The notes under the pieces are model-generated. The model had not been told where the DNA came from. It made no database searches and was given only the letters and a program-made list of their open reading frames with translations. DNA of 64,000 nucleotides, from positions 2,161,383-2,225,382 of the forward strand of contig NZ_MQVX01000001.1 of assembly GCF_002954325.1 (NCBI RefSeq). Reading direction: 5' to 3'. A program made the position numbers and the translations under genes. Origin of the DNA: Aureicoccus marinus (lineage in GTDB: Bacteria; Bacteroidota; Bacteroidia; Flavobacteriales; Flavobacteriaceae). This document shows positions 37,258 to 46,332 of the stretch, one piece after another (positions within the stretch are counted from its first letter, which is position 1; every line of letters starts with the position of its first letter).

Positions 37258-38067
37258 ATGAAACCATTTTCTCTATTTCTATTCGTCTTGCTTACAGGGC
37301 TGTTTGCTTGTAATAAAAAGCAGTCAAACATCCCTTCCAAGGTCAGTGAGGATTCGCCGGTCACTAGAGAAGTCCCGGTACCGATCGATTCTTCAGCAAC
37401 CCTAAGCAATACCTACCGGGAAGAAAATTGGAAGCCCCAAGATGGACAATTCTATTTTTCAGAATCCTACCATTTTGAGCTAATAACCCCAGAAACCGAA
37501 GCTCCAAAGGAGTTCGGTTTTTACCTCGACCCCGAAAGTGGCAGCATCTTGTTAGAAAAGTACCTAACGGGATTTCAGGACGAGATGACCGATTGGTTAA
37601 TCCTTCGTCCAAACGGCCTTGTTTTACAGGGTTTTACCGATGAGTTTGGGAAAAAGAAATTGCTCGTACACCATCTACATAAGCACCATTATTACACCCA
37701 AACAAGGCCTTATGCGCAAGCAGACTTCGAAGCCTTTTGGACCAAGAAGGAGGAGACCAAAGAGTTTGGCCCCAATAAATACTACCAGAAAAGTCACCGA
37801 GGAGTCCACTACCAACGGCAATACCCCAAGACTGAGGAAAAGGCAGACCTGTATTTGGCCAAGACCCGCTTGGCCACCCATGAATTGTATTATATCGATC
37901 GACTACTTCCCGAACTGGGAATGCCCTACCGCACGGACTATGGCGAAGTGCTCGATCAAGGTATTCTCGTGCTTAAAGAAGTCTACGCCCAGCCCAATGG
38001 TCAACCCCTCGGCTTTCAGCTAAAGGAGATCATGGCCAGTGAATACCATATTCAATTGCCTGAGTAA
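37258..38067 (+). CDS. Putative lipoprotein
   Basis: A 269-residue product starting at ATG 37258 with a lipobox signal (VLLTGLFACNKK). The mature protein is rich in aromatic and charged residues (HKHHYYTQTRPY, PNKYYQKSHRGVHYQRQYP) with no recognised domain. An alternative start four codons upstream (TTG 37246) is less likely. The gene lies 20 bases before the VWA lipoprotein gene and is probably co-transcribed with it. Confidence 0.66.
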   Translation: MKPFSLFLFVLLTGLFACNKKQSNIPSKVSEDSPVTREVPVPIDSSATLSNTYREENWKPQDGQFYFSESYHFELITPETEAPKEFGFYLDPESGSILLEKYLTGFQDEMTDWLILRPNGLVLQGFTDEFGKKKLLVHHLHKHHYYTQTRPYAQADFEAFWTKKEETKEFGPNKYYQKSHRGVHYQRQYPKTEEKADLYLAKTRLATHELYYIDRLLPELGMPYRTDYGEVLDQGILVLKEVYAQPNGQPLGFQLKEIMASEYHIQLPE

Positions 38068-38087
38068 GCCCCAATAAGGTAAATGAG

Positions 38088-41000
38088 ATGACCCCTACCC
38101 ACTTTGATAAAGACCGAAGAAAATTTCTAGTACAAATGGTACTCGGCAGCATGGCCGCCAGCTTGCCCCTCAGCTTACTGGAATCCTGTAAAAAGGACCA
38201 ACTGCCCTTGATTGAAGGAAGCGGAATGGTTCCCTTTAAAATCTGGGAGGAACTCCTCATCGCACTCGAAAGCAGCCCGGATTTTCACCCTGGAAGGATC
38301 CGGCGTTTGGTCAAGGCTAAAGATCCGGAAGCCCTATTTAATTATGTCCGTGACGAAATCGTATTGATTCCTTCTTCACCTGATTTAAGGTATGAAGGAA
38401 AAGCCATGAAACATGGAATTCCAGGGGTAATGCGAACCGGAAAGGCTACCCTACGTGAAAAAGCAGAACTCCTTACCCAACTCTTTCAGGAGATTGGAAT
38501 GGAGGCAGAAGTAATCATGGAGTCTTGTGATTTAACCGAAGAGCAATTAATCGATTGCTACTTGCGGGATTACGAAACCGATTTTGCCCCCAATATCAGT
38601 GATGCCCAATTTGAACGCTGGTTTGATCAGTTGGAAGTCTCCGATGAAAAAGTCGACTTGCACGAAGAAATTGACCAAGAAGCGGCTAAACTCAGTAAGG
38701 ACATTTTAAAAAATGTGGCCTGGGAAGACCAGGTAGAAAAACAGAAGATTCGCTGGGCTGAAAGTCAGGTAGCGACTGTCAAATTCAAGCAAGATGGGCA
38801 AGAAAAGTATGCTCACTTACTTGATCCTAAGGTCGATTTTGGCCAATTGCGCAATCCATCGGCAAAAACCTACAGTGGTGGACTTACTTCCATCAGCAAA
38901 GATAAGATCAAGCTTGAATTGATCGGAAGACATTCCCGTGACCCTCGTGAAAAAATTTCTCTTTTGAAAGGAGAATGGGAATTGCTCGATTTACTGGGGA
39001 AACAAGTGAACATTGCTTTTCTGAAAGACTTAACGATTAGCGAAATATCGACAAAAAGTATCAACCAAATTTCTTTTTTCACTCCCTCCTTCTCTTTACA
39101 AGGGGTAGATGCGGAAAGGTCTTTCTTGGAAGAAAATTCATTTCTGGGCGAGCCGATTACGATCGAAGGGGATCAAATAGCAATCAATCCTGAAAAAGGC
39201 CCCACCTTGGAGGAGATTCTCAAGAACGCACCTTCGGCTACAGTAAGTGATGTGGCCTCGCTTGAATGCAAAGCCAAAGCCTTCAGCTTTCCAAGAGTCC
39301 GTCTCGAAGTTTTTGCCAAGGATAAAACGGGGAAGCCGGTTGAAGGTTTACAAACGACGGATTTTCTGGTAAAAGAGGATGGTCAAACGGTCCAGGCAAT
39401 CCTCAGAAACAACCAGTTAAAACCAAAAATCCTCATTCTTTCAGATTCTTCCTTAAGCATGCCCCATACGTACCGAGGTACTTATATGAAGGCCTTCAAC
39501 ACCCGTTTGGAAGAGGGGGTTCGCCAAAAATATCCTGCCGCCGAGGTAAAGTTCTGGTCAACAACGAGTGCATTGTATTCTTCCTTATTGAAGGCATCTC
39601 AAGAAAATGTAGATCTTATTCTCTATTGTACGGATGGGCATAACTCGGACAAACTCAATGAGGAAGACGCGGTTATCTATGCGACCGGAGCACCGGCTCT
39701 GATTCTCGATGTAGAAGAGAACCAATCCGAAAGCTTTGGACATATGGCCCGCTTAACGGGCGGAGAAGTCCTTCCGGCCAAAGATCAGGAGGTCGTTCTG
39801 CAGCGCCTCATTGCTTATGTAGAACAAATGGAAATTCCACCCTACATCTTGGAATTCAACAGCAGCTCTCGATCGGAGCACATGGCGAAGGTCGAATTGC
39901 AAAAATCCTCCTTAACAGCGGAGGCACCTTATGAATTTGGCGCTGCGCACCCTGCAGAAGGTGGGCTGATATCCCTGCACCTGAAGGTCAGCATGGGCTA
40001 CAGATACTCCTGGACCAAGGTGTTGGCCGGAGCCGACGAGATTCAAATCGAGAAATTGGTTTACAACAAACGCGGCCTGAAAAAGAGTTTCCGAGAAATG
40101 AGAAATGAAGTACGGGGCTTTTTACTCGGCGGAGCTCAATTGTATATAGAATCGGAAGGCCCCACGATGGCGACAGCGCTCACGGATGTCTTGAAGGCCC
40201 AACTGAGCAATCGGAAATGGGGAGAAGCCTTTATGTCTGGTCAATTGAAGGAGGCCAAGGAAGAGTTTGAGAAAGGAAGCGCTAAGCTTTCGGGCTCCAT
40301 GCTTTCCTTACTTACCCAGCCCAAAGATACAAACCCCAGCAAGGGACTAACCTTTGTCGCTGGATATCGTTTTGCCCTGGTAAAAACCCTTTGGCCCGTA
40401 GAAGATCAGGCAGGGAGTAACAGCTATGATTACTTTCTTTCTTCGAATTACAGAACCTTGGGCAAAGACCCCAAAGAAGAGTTCAAAAAAACGGCAGCCA
40501 TCACTGCCCAGCTCGCCTTACGAGAACACATTCTCTTCAAAAACTCCACCTATTCTTCACTTGAAAAGTCTTCTTTAATATCCAATATTGGTTTGAATGA
40601 AATCGAGGACAAAGAGAAAGCCCAGAGTTTACAAAAAAGGATTTCCACCTCTGGAATGCGGAAGCGTCTCTTCCCGAATAAGCAATACACGGTATTCGAT
40701 CAAAACCTAAGCTCCTTAGCTTACTGGCAGATAAACCCCAAAAGCGGGGAACTCTACGGGATGCTTTTCGACGGAACCGGAGGGGGTAAAAACCCCATCC
40801 CGATGGATCCTCAATTCGAAGAGGGTATGTCGATCATGATGAATATTGTGGGTATTCTGGAACGTATTGTAACCATCGCATCAGCGGGTAGGGCAACCAT
40901 GTTTGCTAATCCTGCCGCGGGAGTTTCCCTGGCCATTGTAGCCAAATACGGTGTTACCCTGGCTAAAATCTACGGTATTGTCACCCAAACCATTGTGGTC

Positions 41001-41174
41001 ATGGATACCGCTGGTATGGACGATCGGATTAAAAGAGAATTGCAGATTCTAGCCTGTGAAGTTTATAAGGAGATTGTTTTCGCCATGTTTGGGAATGCCG
41101 GAGCCGTATTTGCCGGATTGGAATCCCTCATCGGGATGATGTCCAATTCAAAAAGTCCTTTTAGTTGTGGTTAA
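38088..41174 (+). CDS. Large Tat-type lipoprotein with transglutaminase-like and VWA domains
   Basis: A 1028-residue protein. The N-terminus DRRKFLVQMV...LLESCKK combines a twin-arginine motif with a lipobox. Residues ~60-160 resemble a transglutaminase-like fold (TGKATLREKAELLTQLFQEIGMEAEVI), but the usual catalytic Cys position is not Cys. A carboxypeptidase/VWFA-leader-like segment follows (TGKPVEGLQTTDFLVKEDGQ), then a VWA domain with MIDAS DSSLS (~454) and TDG (~517). The last ~110 residues are unusually hydrophobic and Gly/Ala-rich. I know no protein with this exact layout. It overlaps the CHAT protease gene tail-to-tail by 14 bases, at the end of the sigma-linked cluster. Confidence 0.7.
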   Translation: MTPTHFDKDRRKFLVQMVLGSMAASLPLSLLESCKKDQLPLIEGSGMVPFKIWEELLIALESSPDFHPGRIRRLVKAKDPEALFNYVRDEIVLIPSSPDLRYEGKAMKHGIPGVMRTGKATLREKAELLTQLFQEIGMEAEVIMESCDLTEEQLIDCYLRDYETDFAPNISDAQFERWFDQLEVSDEKVDLHEEIDQEAAKLSKDILKNVAWEDQVEKQKIRWAESQVATVKFKQDGQEKYAHLLDPKVDFGQLRNPSAKTYSGGLTSISKDKIKLELIGRHSRDPREKISLLKGEWELLDLLGKQVNIAFLKDLTISEISTKSINQISFFTPSFSLQGVDAERSFLEENSFLGEPITIEGDQIAINPEKGPTLEEILKNAPSATVSDVASLECKAKAFSFPRVRLEVFAKDKTGKPVEGLQTTDFLVKEDGQTVQAILRNNQLKPKILILSDSSLSMPHTYRGTYMKAFNTRLEEGVRQKYPAAEVKFWSTTSALYSSLLKASQENVDLILYCTDGHNSDKLNEEDAVIYATGAPALILDVEENQSESFGHMARLTGGEVLPAKDQEVVLQRLIAYVEQMEIPPYILEFNSSSRSEHMAKVELQKSSLTAEAPYEFGAAHPAEGGLISLHLKVSMGYRYSWTKVLAGADEIQIEKLVYNKRGLKKSFREMRNEVRGFLLGGAQLYIESEGPTMATALTDVLKAQLSNRKWGEAFMSGQLKEAKEEFEKGSAKLSGSMLSLLTQPKDTNPSKGLTFVAGYRFALVKTLWPVEDQAGSNSYDYFLSSNYRTLGKDPKEEFKKTAAITAQLALREHILFKNSTYSSLEKSSLISNIGLNEIEDKEKAQSLQKRISTSGMRKRLFPNKQYTVFDQNLSSLAYWQINPKSGELYGMLFDGTGGGKNPIPMDPQFEEGMSIMMNIVGILERIVTIASAGRATMFANPAAGVSLAIVAKYGVTLAKIYGIVTQTIVVMDTAGMDDRIKRELQILACEVYKEIVFAMFGNAGAVFAGLESLIGMMSNSKSPFSCG

Positions 41175-44100
41175 GTCGAAATAAGGACCGAACGGGATGA
41201 CCTACTGCCTTTCTGAGTTCTGGGTTTATGTATAATAAAACCACAAACAACAGTAGAGGAAAAAAAGCGACTATCCACCAGTAGTTGGTACCCTTGAGGT
41301 CAATGGGAGCTGTATCCCCCAACAAAACAACCCCAGCCCAATAATAGGGGTGTTTTAATCGGGAATTATCCGTACTTTTTAGGTATTCCAGCTTTGCTTT
41401 TCGCAAAGCTTCACCCTTGCTAAGTCCATCTTTGAGACCCCGGTAAAAATTCACCATGATCTCCGAAGTATTTTTGTCGGGAATCTCCCAAAGACTCGCG
41501 ACTAAACTAGGTACTCCGGCATAGGTAAAGGCACGAGAAGCATTGACCAGACCTTCTCCTCTGACCAGTTCGCCAGAACCCGTATTACAGGCACTAAGTA
41601 CTGCCAAATCAGCATTTAAACGCAAATTGTAAAGCTCAGACACATAAAGTTCACTGGTGCCATCCTGGTCAGGTGCAAAAATTAAGCTAGAGAATTCCCC
41701 ATCGATATTATTAATCGTAGAATGCATCGCCAAATGCAAAACTTGGTAATCCATGGCTTTTGTTTTGAACTTGCCAATATTTGCTTGATCTCCGATAAAC
41801 ACCTCAGAGGGGAATAGATCTGCAATGGTTTCGGCTTCATAGCTGGCCCCCACAAGTGCCCCATAACTCCCGCGATTAAGGATATTAACAGATTCATCAT
41901 AATATTTTGGTGCAAAGACCCCGATGAGTCTTTTATCAGAAGGACTTGCCCTTCTCTGTTCCTTCCACAAAAGAAGGGAAGGGGTATAACTCATTTCAAG
42001 ATGCTCCACCAGATAGTCTCCATTTGAGTCAACCAAGGCTTCAAAAGGCAAGAAATAAAGGGGACCATCCGGGATAACGACCAATTGATTAAGACTTTCT
42101 TTCTCCAAAAGGTCCTGAAGTAAGATTCCGAAGACCTCCGCGGCTTTTTGGTTATACCCACCCAGACCTGGGTTTCGGAGCCTCTCCAAAAGGGGGGCTA
42201 GCTGATCCTCCACTTGCTCTTTAGTCGTAAGTTGCCGCAACTGAATACCAGAACGAGTCAGCAAAAAAGCATATAAATTCTGATCGCCTAGGACGTATTG
42301 GATAATTCCTTGACCCTCTTGCAAAGAGCTAATCACCTCTTTTAAATTAAAAGATTGGGATCTTTGGGCAAAGTAGGCCGGATACTTCTGGGCATACCAT
42401 TTTTCAAGCTCTTCCAGGTCAGACTCTACTGTGGACATCTGGGCTTTGAATAAGGCAATCTTTTCTTCGTCCTTAATCTGATTTAAATAGAGCTGTTTTT
42501 TGATGAAATAGAGCTCCGAGCGCAGCCCATCTTCTCGTTTGAGAAGAGAATCAGGAATATTGAGGTTCTTTCTTTGTTGGCTCCCCAAAAAACGCTTCCA
42601 GACGGTTTTGGATTGGTTTTTTATAACTCTTTCTATTCCTGATTCCAGTTGGTCCTGACCGGCCCCCAGATTGGCGCGCAAGAGCTGTTCATGTAAACGG
42701 GTTACCGTCTGGTATTTTTGGTCGTTAAAAGGAAGATGACTAAAGCTTCCTCAAAAATATCGGCCGCCAAAAGTGATATATTCTTTCCTTTTTCATTAGA
42801 CTTTTCTACCTCCTTAAGCTTAGGCATGGTCTGATAACGGTCGCTGGCTTCAATCAAAAAATCCAAAACAGATTGACTCCTATAAGGTTTGATATCGTCA
42901 AATTCGATCTTGTCTAAGGCTACGCGCTGACTTGTATCCCGAAGCATGAGGTGAATCGCTGCCTTGTAAGAGTCATCGACAGCAGAATATTCCTCCCTCC
43001 TATGCTGTATCCCAGCCAGCTTGTCGTAAAAGTGAATAAGACTATAGCTGTCTTTCCTTGTCCGCGCATAATCCATCCAAGAATTGGTGAGTTCCAAAGC
43101 TTTTCCCGTCTCTGATTTATTCAAGTGATAATCGATCAGCAGTAACTTATCTCCTAAGATAAATTGAGTCACATCTCCTTCTTTGGTAACCGTTAGAATT
43201 TTTTGGGTATACCTCACTGCTTCTTCTGGATCCTTGTTTTTCAACAAATCCGCCATCCTGCGGAGGTTGGCCATGTGATAATTCCGGACAAAGTCAAAAA
43301 AATAAGGCAAGTCCCTAGGATTATTGGCCGGGTCTTCTTTGTCAAAATTTTCAATAAAATCAAGGGATTTTTGAGTAAAGTCAATCGCTGAAGCCGTATC
43401 CTTCTTCATCAAAGCCAAACGAGCCTGATTGTACCACAAACCCATCTGGGTTCGACCCTTAAATGTTTCATTAAACCAGTACTTTTCTATACTCTCTTTG
43501 TTTTCATTTACCAGTTGCTTGGCTTTTAAGATGTACTGTTCGGCCCTTTTGTAATCTCCATGTTGGCTGTACCAGACCGACATCGCTCCGAGTGCAATAT
43601 TTAGGTAACTGCGGTCCTTTTCTTCCGGCATCCCTTCCCAGCGACGGACCACATTCTTATAACAGTCCAGTTCTAACCAGTAGTAGCCCAAGTGATCAAA
43701 GGTATTGGCCAATTGGTGCTCCTGAATAGCCGCTAATTTGTTGAACTCACCCTGATAAGCGATATTATTGGCAATCGCCTCCCTTTTGACTTCGATTCCT
43801 TTTCGACTCTCTCCTTTATTAGCGAGCGCATTCCCTTTTTCGAACAAAGAAATAGAAATGGATTTGTGATGAGGACCAAGGGCTTCCTTCAAACTCTTGA
43901 CCGCCAGATCAGAATAGAGCAAAACGGAATCTTGCTCGTGCTCATAGGCCCAATACTGTTGTGCGTTCAAATAGAGCTGTCCCATTAGGCGCGCTTTATC
44001 GGCACCAGCTTGATTGGCCCACTTCCGCCCTTGTTTGGCCAGTTCTATCCCCTTTTTATAGTCCCGATTTTCAGCCGCAATCATTCCCTGAGCTCCTAAA

Positions 44101-44327
44101 ATTTTGGCTTCAAGGACTGGATTCACCTCTGTACTCTTCTCTTTTTCAACCAAGAAAAATTCCAAGGCTTCCTTTAGTCCCTTGTGTCCTGAGTATAAAT
44201 AGGAATCGAAGTAAATGGAATCAGCGTCCTCCAGGCGCTCGACGAGAATTTTGGGGTCTTCTTGGGCCCTACTAAAAGCAGATGCAAGCACCAAAAGAAA
44301 GAGGGTACAGGTCGTCCGAATGGGCAT
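41161..44327 (-). CDS. Exported, membrane-anchored TPR-CHAT protease (frameshift near 42743)
   Basis: The 5' frame encodes a signal peptide (LFLLVLASAFSRAQ) and TPR repeats, and stops at 42702. The 3' frame encodes the rest of the repeats and a CHAT (caspase/separase-like) domain with catalytic His in LHLAMHST and Cys in VLSACNTGSGE, plus the downstream GVPSLVASLWEIPD. A transmembrane helix (WWIVAFFPLLLFVVLLY) lies near the end. Adding one base in the AAA at 42742-42744 (plus strand) joins EEAF to SHLPFNDQKYQ and gives ~1055 residues. The protease should sit in the periplasm, anchored at its C-terminus. Its substrate is unknown. Confidence 0.85.
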
Positions 44328-44370
44328 TCTGTGTGATTTTGGTCAGTGTCTTCCAAATTAAGGATTAATC

Positions 44371-44404
44371 CGAAAAAAAGGGGCGCTGAGCTCCCCCTTT
44401 TTCG
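44371..44404 (-). terminator. Strong rho-independent terminator after the PD40 lipoprotein gene
   Basis: On the minus strand, GGGGGAGCTCAGCGCCCC forms a GC stem followed by seven T residues, with an A-tract before it. It lies ~80 bases after the PD40 gene stop and before the CHAT gene start, so the two are separate units. The reverse orientation also has a T-run, so it may work both ways. Confidence 0.7.
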
Positions 44405-44481
44405 TATTATAAGACTACAAACACTCTTGACTCCAGTTATACGGAACCACTTATCATAGGGTTCATCTTTCCTCTCAGCGC

Positions 44482-45645
44482 TTAATTTTGAACTGTAATT
44501 TTTATCCTGTCCTCGGTCCTATTCAAAAAATCATCTTCCGCGCTAATAATCAGTTCAAAATCCCCGGGCTGAGTTGGGGTTCCTGACAACTTCATCCTTT
44601 CACGATCAAATTCCAACCAGTCCAGTTGATGGGGACGAATACGTAAGGCCAATTCTTTGTCATCTATGTCTTTAAAATAATCTGCCGGAATTTGTATTTC
44701 AAATTGCTCATCGACTTGCAATGTCTTGGGAGAAAGCGGGTTGTAAATAAAGGGCTTAAATACTTTGGAAGTATTTACCCAATAAATGTCCGATTCAGAT
44801 AAGTTGAATTCATCTATTTCTAAGCGAGTAAAAAACAGAAAATTATGGTCGGAACTAACAAATGGTCTTCTTTCCCAATCGCCGGTATTAATCGATGCAT
44901 CCAATGATCTTGGCTTTGTCCAATTTCCATTGGAATCTCTGTAACTAATAAAAAGATCTGGAGGGTTGTCATTGGCTACATACCTGCTCAAGACCATATA
45001 ACGCTCATCAGGCGAAATAAAAACACTCTCTTCATCTCGCTCCGTTGATACAGAATCAATACGTTCAGCAGTTAAATACTTGCCGTTATCTAGTCTTGAA
45101 AAATAGATATCAGCCAAGCCATTTCCATCTCGGTTAGATGAAAAATAAATAGTGCCATCCGAGGTAAAAGAAGCTGACGATTCCCTGGCCAATGAACTAA
45201 TCGGGGCCTCTATTTTTGTTGAAATACCCCATTGATCATTTTCCTTATCCATGACCCAGATATCGGTAAGGTAAAAATCTGTTTTGGAGCTACTTTGTGC
45301 AAATAATAGGGAGTTTCCGTCCGGCGAAAAATAGGGAAGAAACGCGCTCTTGTCTATTAAAGGTTCAAAAACAAGAGGGTCAACCCAATTGTTATCAGCC
45401 CATTCAGAATGAAAGAGTGTACCACTAAAATCGTCCTCATTCAGCACTCCAAATATCAATTGCTGGTTGTCCGGGCTGAATGAAATTCCGTGCTCCAACC
45501 TACCTTCTTTAGAAATAATATCGGGGGCAAAGACTACAGGAATGGAATCGGGAAAATGCTGTCCAAAAACATCAGTCACTTGAGCTGATTGCTTACAGCT
45601 CATCAGTGCAAGAAATAGAACGAAGGAGAGATAATTTTTAATCAT
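44482..45645 (-). CDS. PD40-type beta-propeller lipoprotein with C-terminal Ig-like domain
   Basis: A 387-residue product starting at ATG 45645 with a lipobox (LALMSCKQ). It has repeated PD40/TolB-like blades: FSPDNQQLIFGV, FSPDGNSLLFAQ, FTSDGTIYFSSNRDG and ISPDERYMVLSRY. The last ~90 residues look like a cadherin/He_PIG-type Ig domain (PADYFKDIDDKELALRIRP, then LSGTPTQPGDFELIISAED). Such proteins bind ligands or partners at the outer membrane. It is upstream of the CHAT gene on the same strand but separated by a strong terminator. Confidence 0.82.
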   Translation of the reverse strand: MIKNYLSFVLFLALMSCKQSAQVTDVFGQHFPDSIPVVFAPDIISKEGRLEHGISFSPDNQQLIFGVLNEDDFSGTLFHSEWADNNWVDPLVFEPLIDKSAFLPYFSPDGNSLLFAQSSSKTDFYLTDIWVMDKENDQWGISTKIEAPISSLARESSASFTSDGTIYFSSNRDGNGLADIYFSRLDNGKYLTAERIDSVSTERDEESVFISPDERYMVLSRYVANDNPPDLFISYRDSNGNWTKPRSLDASINTGDWERRPFVSSDHNFLFFTRLEIDEFNLSESDIYWVNTSKVFKPFIYNPLSPKTLQVDEQFEIQIPADYFKDIDDKELALRIRPHQLDWLEFDRERMKLSGTPTQPGDFELIISAEDDFLNRTEDRIKITVQN

Positions 45646-45648
45646 GAA

Positions 45649-45745
45649 GTGCAATTTACGGTAGTATTCGGCTTGCACCGGCAAGATTGAACTCGGTTCT
45701 TCTTTTGGACCTCATGTTGAAAATGCAGGCCATTGGCTACGCCAA
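45649..45745 (-). repeat. Degenerate tandem copy of the tRNA-Arg locus (tRNA pseudogene)
   Basis: The sequence GTGCAAT.TACG.TA.TATTCGGC.TGC.C (45649-45677) recurs almost unchanged at 45800-45829, immediately 3' of the intact tRNA-Arg. After it, CCGGCAAGA.T.GAACT matches the tRNA T-arm and CCATTG..CTAC matches the D-arm, but no cloverleaf or anticodon arm forms. It looks like one arm of an old ~151-base tandem duplication. It overlaps the likely promoter region of the PD40 gene. Confidence 0.6.
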
Positions 45746-45756
45746 GCACCACTATA

Positions 45757-45792
45757 AACGAAAAAAGAAACCTTTGGCTCCCTTTTTTCGTT
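45757..45792 (-). terminator. Terminator hairpin downstream of tRNA-Arg
   Basis: AACGAAAAAAG pairs with CTTTTTTCGTT around a 15-base loop, 45 bases past the 3' end of tRNA-Arg on the minus strand. The arms are AT-rich, so stability is modest, but the T-rich arm fits a terminator. Confidence 0.5.
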
Positions 45793-45836
45793 TTTCTCGT
45801 GCAATGTACGCTACTATTCGGCCTGCGCTTATTTTG

Positions 45837-45908
45837 TAGCCCCGGCAAGAATCGAACTTGCATCAAAAGTTTAGGAAACTTCTATTCTATCCATTGAACT
45901 ACAGGGCT
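45837..45908 (-). tRNA. tRNA-Arg (anticodon CCT)
   Basis: A 72-base cloverleaf on the minus strand. The acceptor AGCCCTG pairs with CGGGGCT (one G-T), discriminator A. The D-arm contains GTTCAATGGATAGAAT. The anticodon stem GAAGT/ACTTT holds the loop TTCCTAA, anticodon CCT. The T-arm is GCAAG-TTCGATT-CTTGC. No 3' CCA is encoded. It reads the rare AGG codon. A decayed tandem copy lies just downstream. Confidence 0.93.
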
Positions 45909-45931
45909 GAATGAAGTTTCTAAAAATACGC

Positions 45932-46138
45932 TTATTGCTTAACCTTATGGGTACTTACACCTGCTAAGGTATAAAGGGGACAAAAAGCGAAGAGGCTGCT
46001 CAGAATATACACCCCAGCCAAACCCAATAAAATGTATAACAATGTACCTCAAATGATACCTGTGTAGTCTAAAACAGTGATAGCAATCACAATTAACAGC
46101 CGAATGGCACGGTCCAAATTGCCCATGTTCCTTTTCAT
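45932..46138 (-). pseudogene. DUF2892/YgaP-like membrane protein gene interrupted by in-frame TGA
   Basis: Reading from ATG 46138 gives MKRNMGNLDRAIRLLIVIAI...TGII, then TGA (46051-46049), then GTLLYILLGLAGVYILSSL and FAFCPLYTLAGVST before TAA at 45932. The whole matches the ~65-residue DUF2892 inner-membrane family with two helices and the FCPLY ending. The TGA stands where a Ser (TCA) would fit. Either the gene is recently inactivated or the base is miscalled. Its start overlaps the stop of the small upstream ORF (ATGA). Confidence 0.72.
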
Positions 46139-46233
46139 GTCGGATGATTTAGAAGTTCAAAATGCTGTAAGACCAGAACGGCAGATGCAACAAGGGCCAA
46201 GCAGCCTATGCAGACCAAAAAAATTTTAAACAT
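46135..46233 (-). CDS. Small single-helix membrane protein (32 residues)
   Basis: ATG 46233 opens a 32-codon frame: a hydrophobic helix (FLVCIGCLALVASAVLVL) with a short charged end (QHFELLNHPT). Its TGA overlaps the ATG of the DUF2892-like gene, a coupling that supports real translation. The function is unknown; it may be a partner or leader peptide for the DUF2892 protein. Short length keeps confidence low. Confidence 0.45.
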   Translation of the reverse strand: MFKIFLVCIGCLALVASAVLVLQHFELLNHPT

Positions 46234-46332
46234 CTTAAAAAGGCATTCTGAATTCACGAATGCAAATTAAATGGAATTTAGGCTAAAAACGTAGCCTAAA
46301 ATACACAAACCCAAAAAAAGAAAGCTGAACTT

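Noticed and set aside
45642-45866. 74-codon ORF on the minus strand
   Set aside because: It runs through the tRNA 3' flank, the terminator and the decayed tRNA copy; no protein features.
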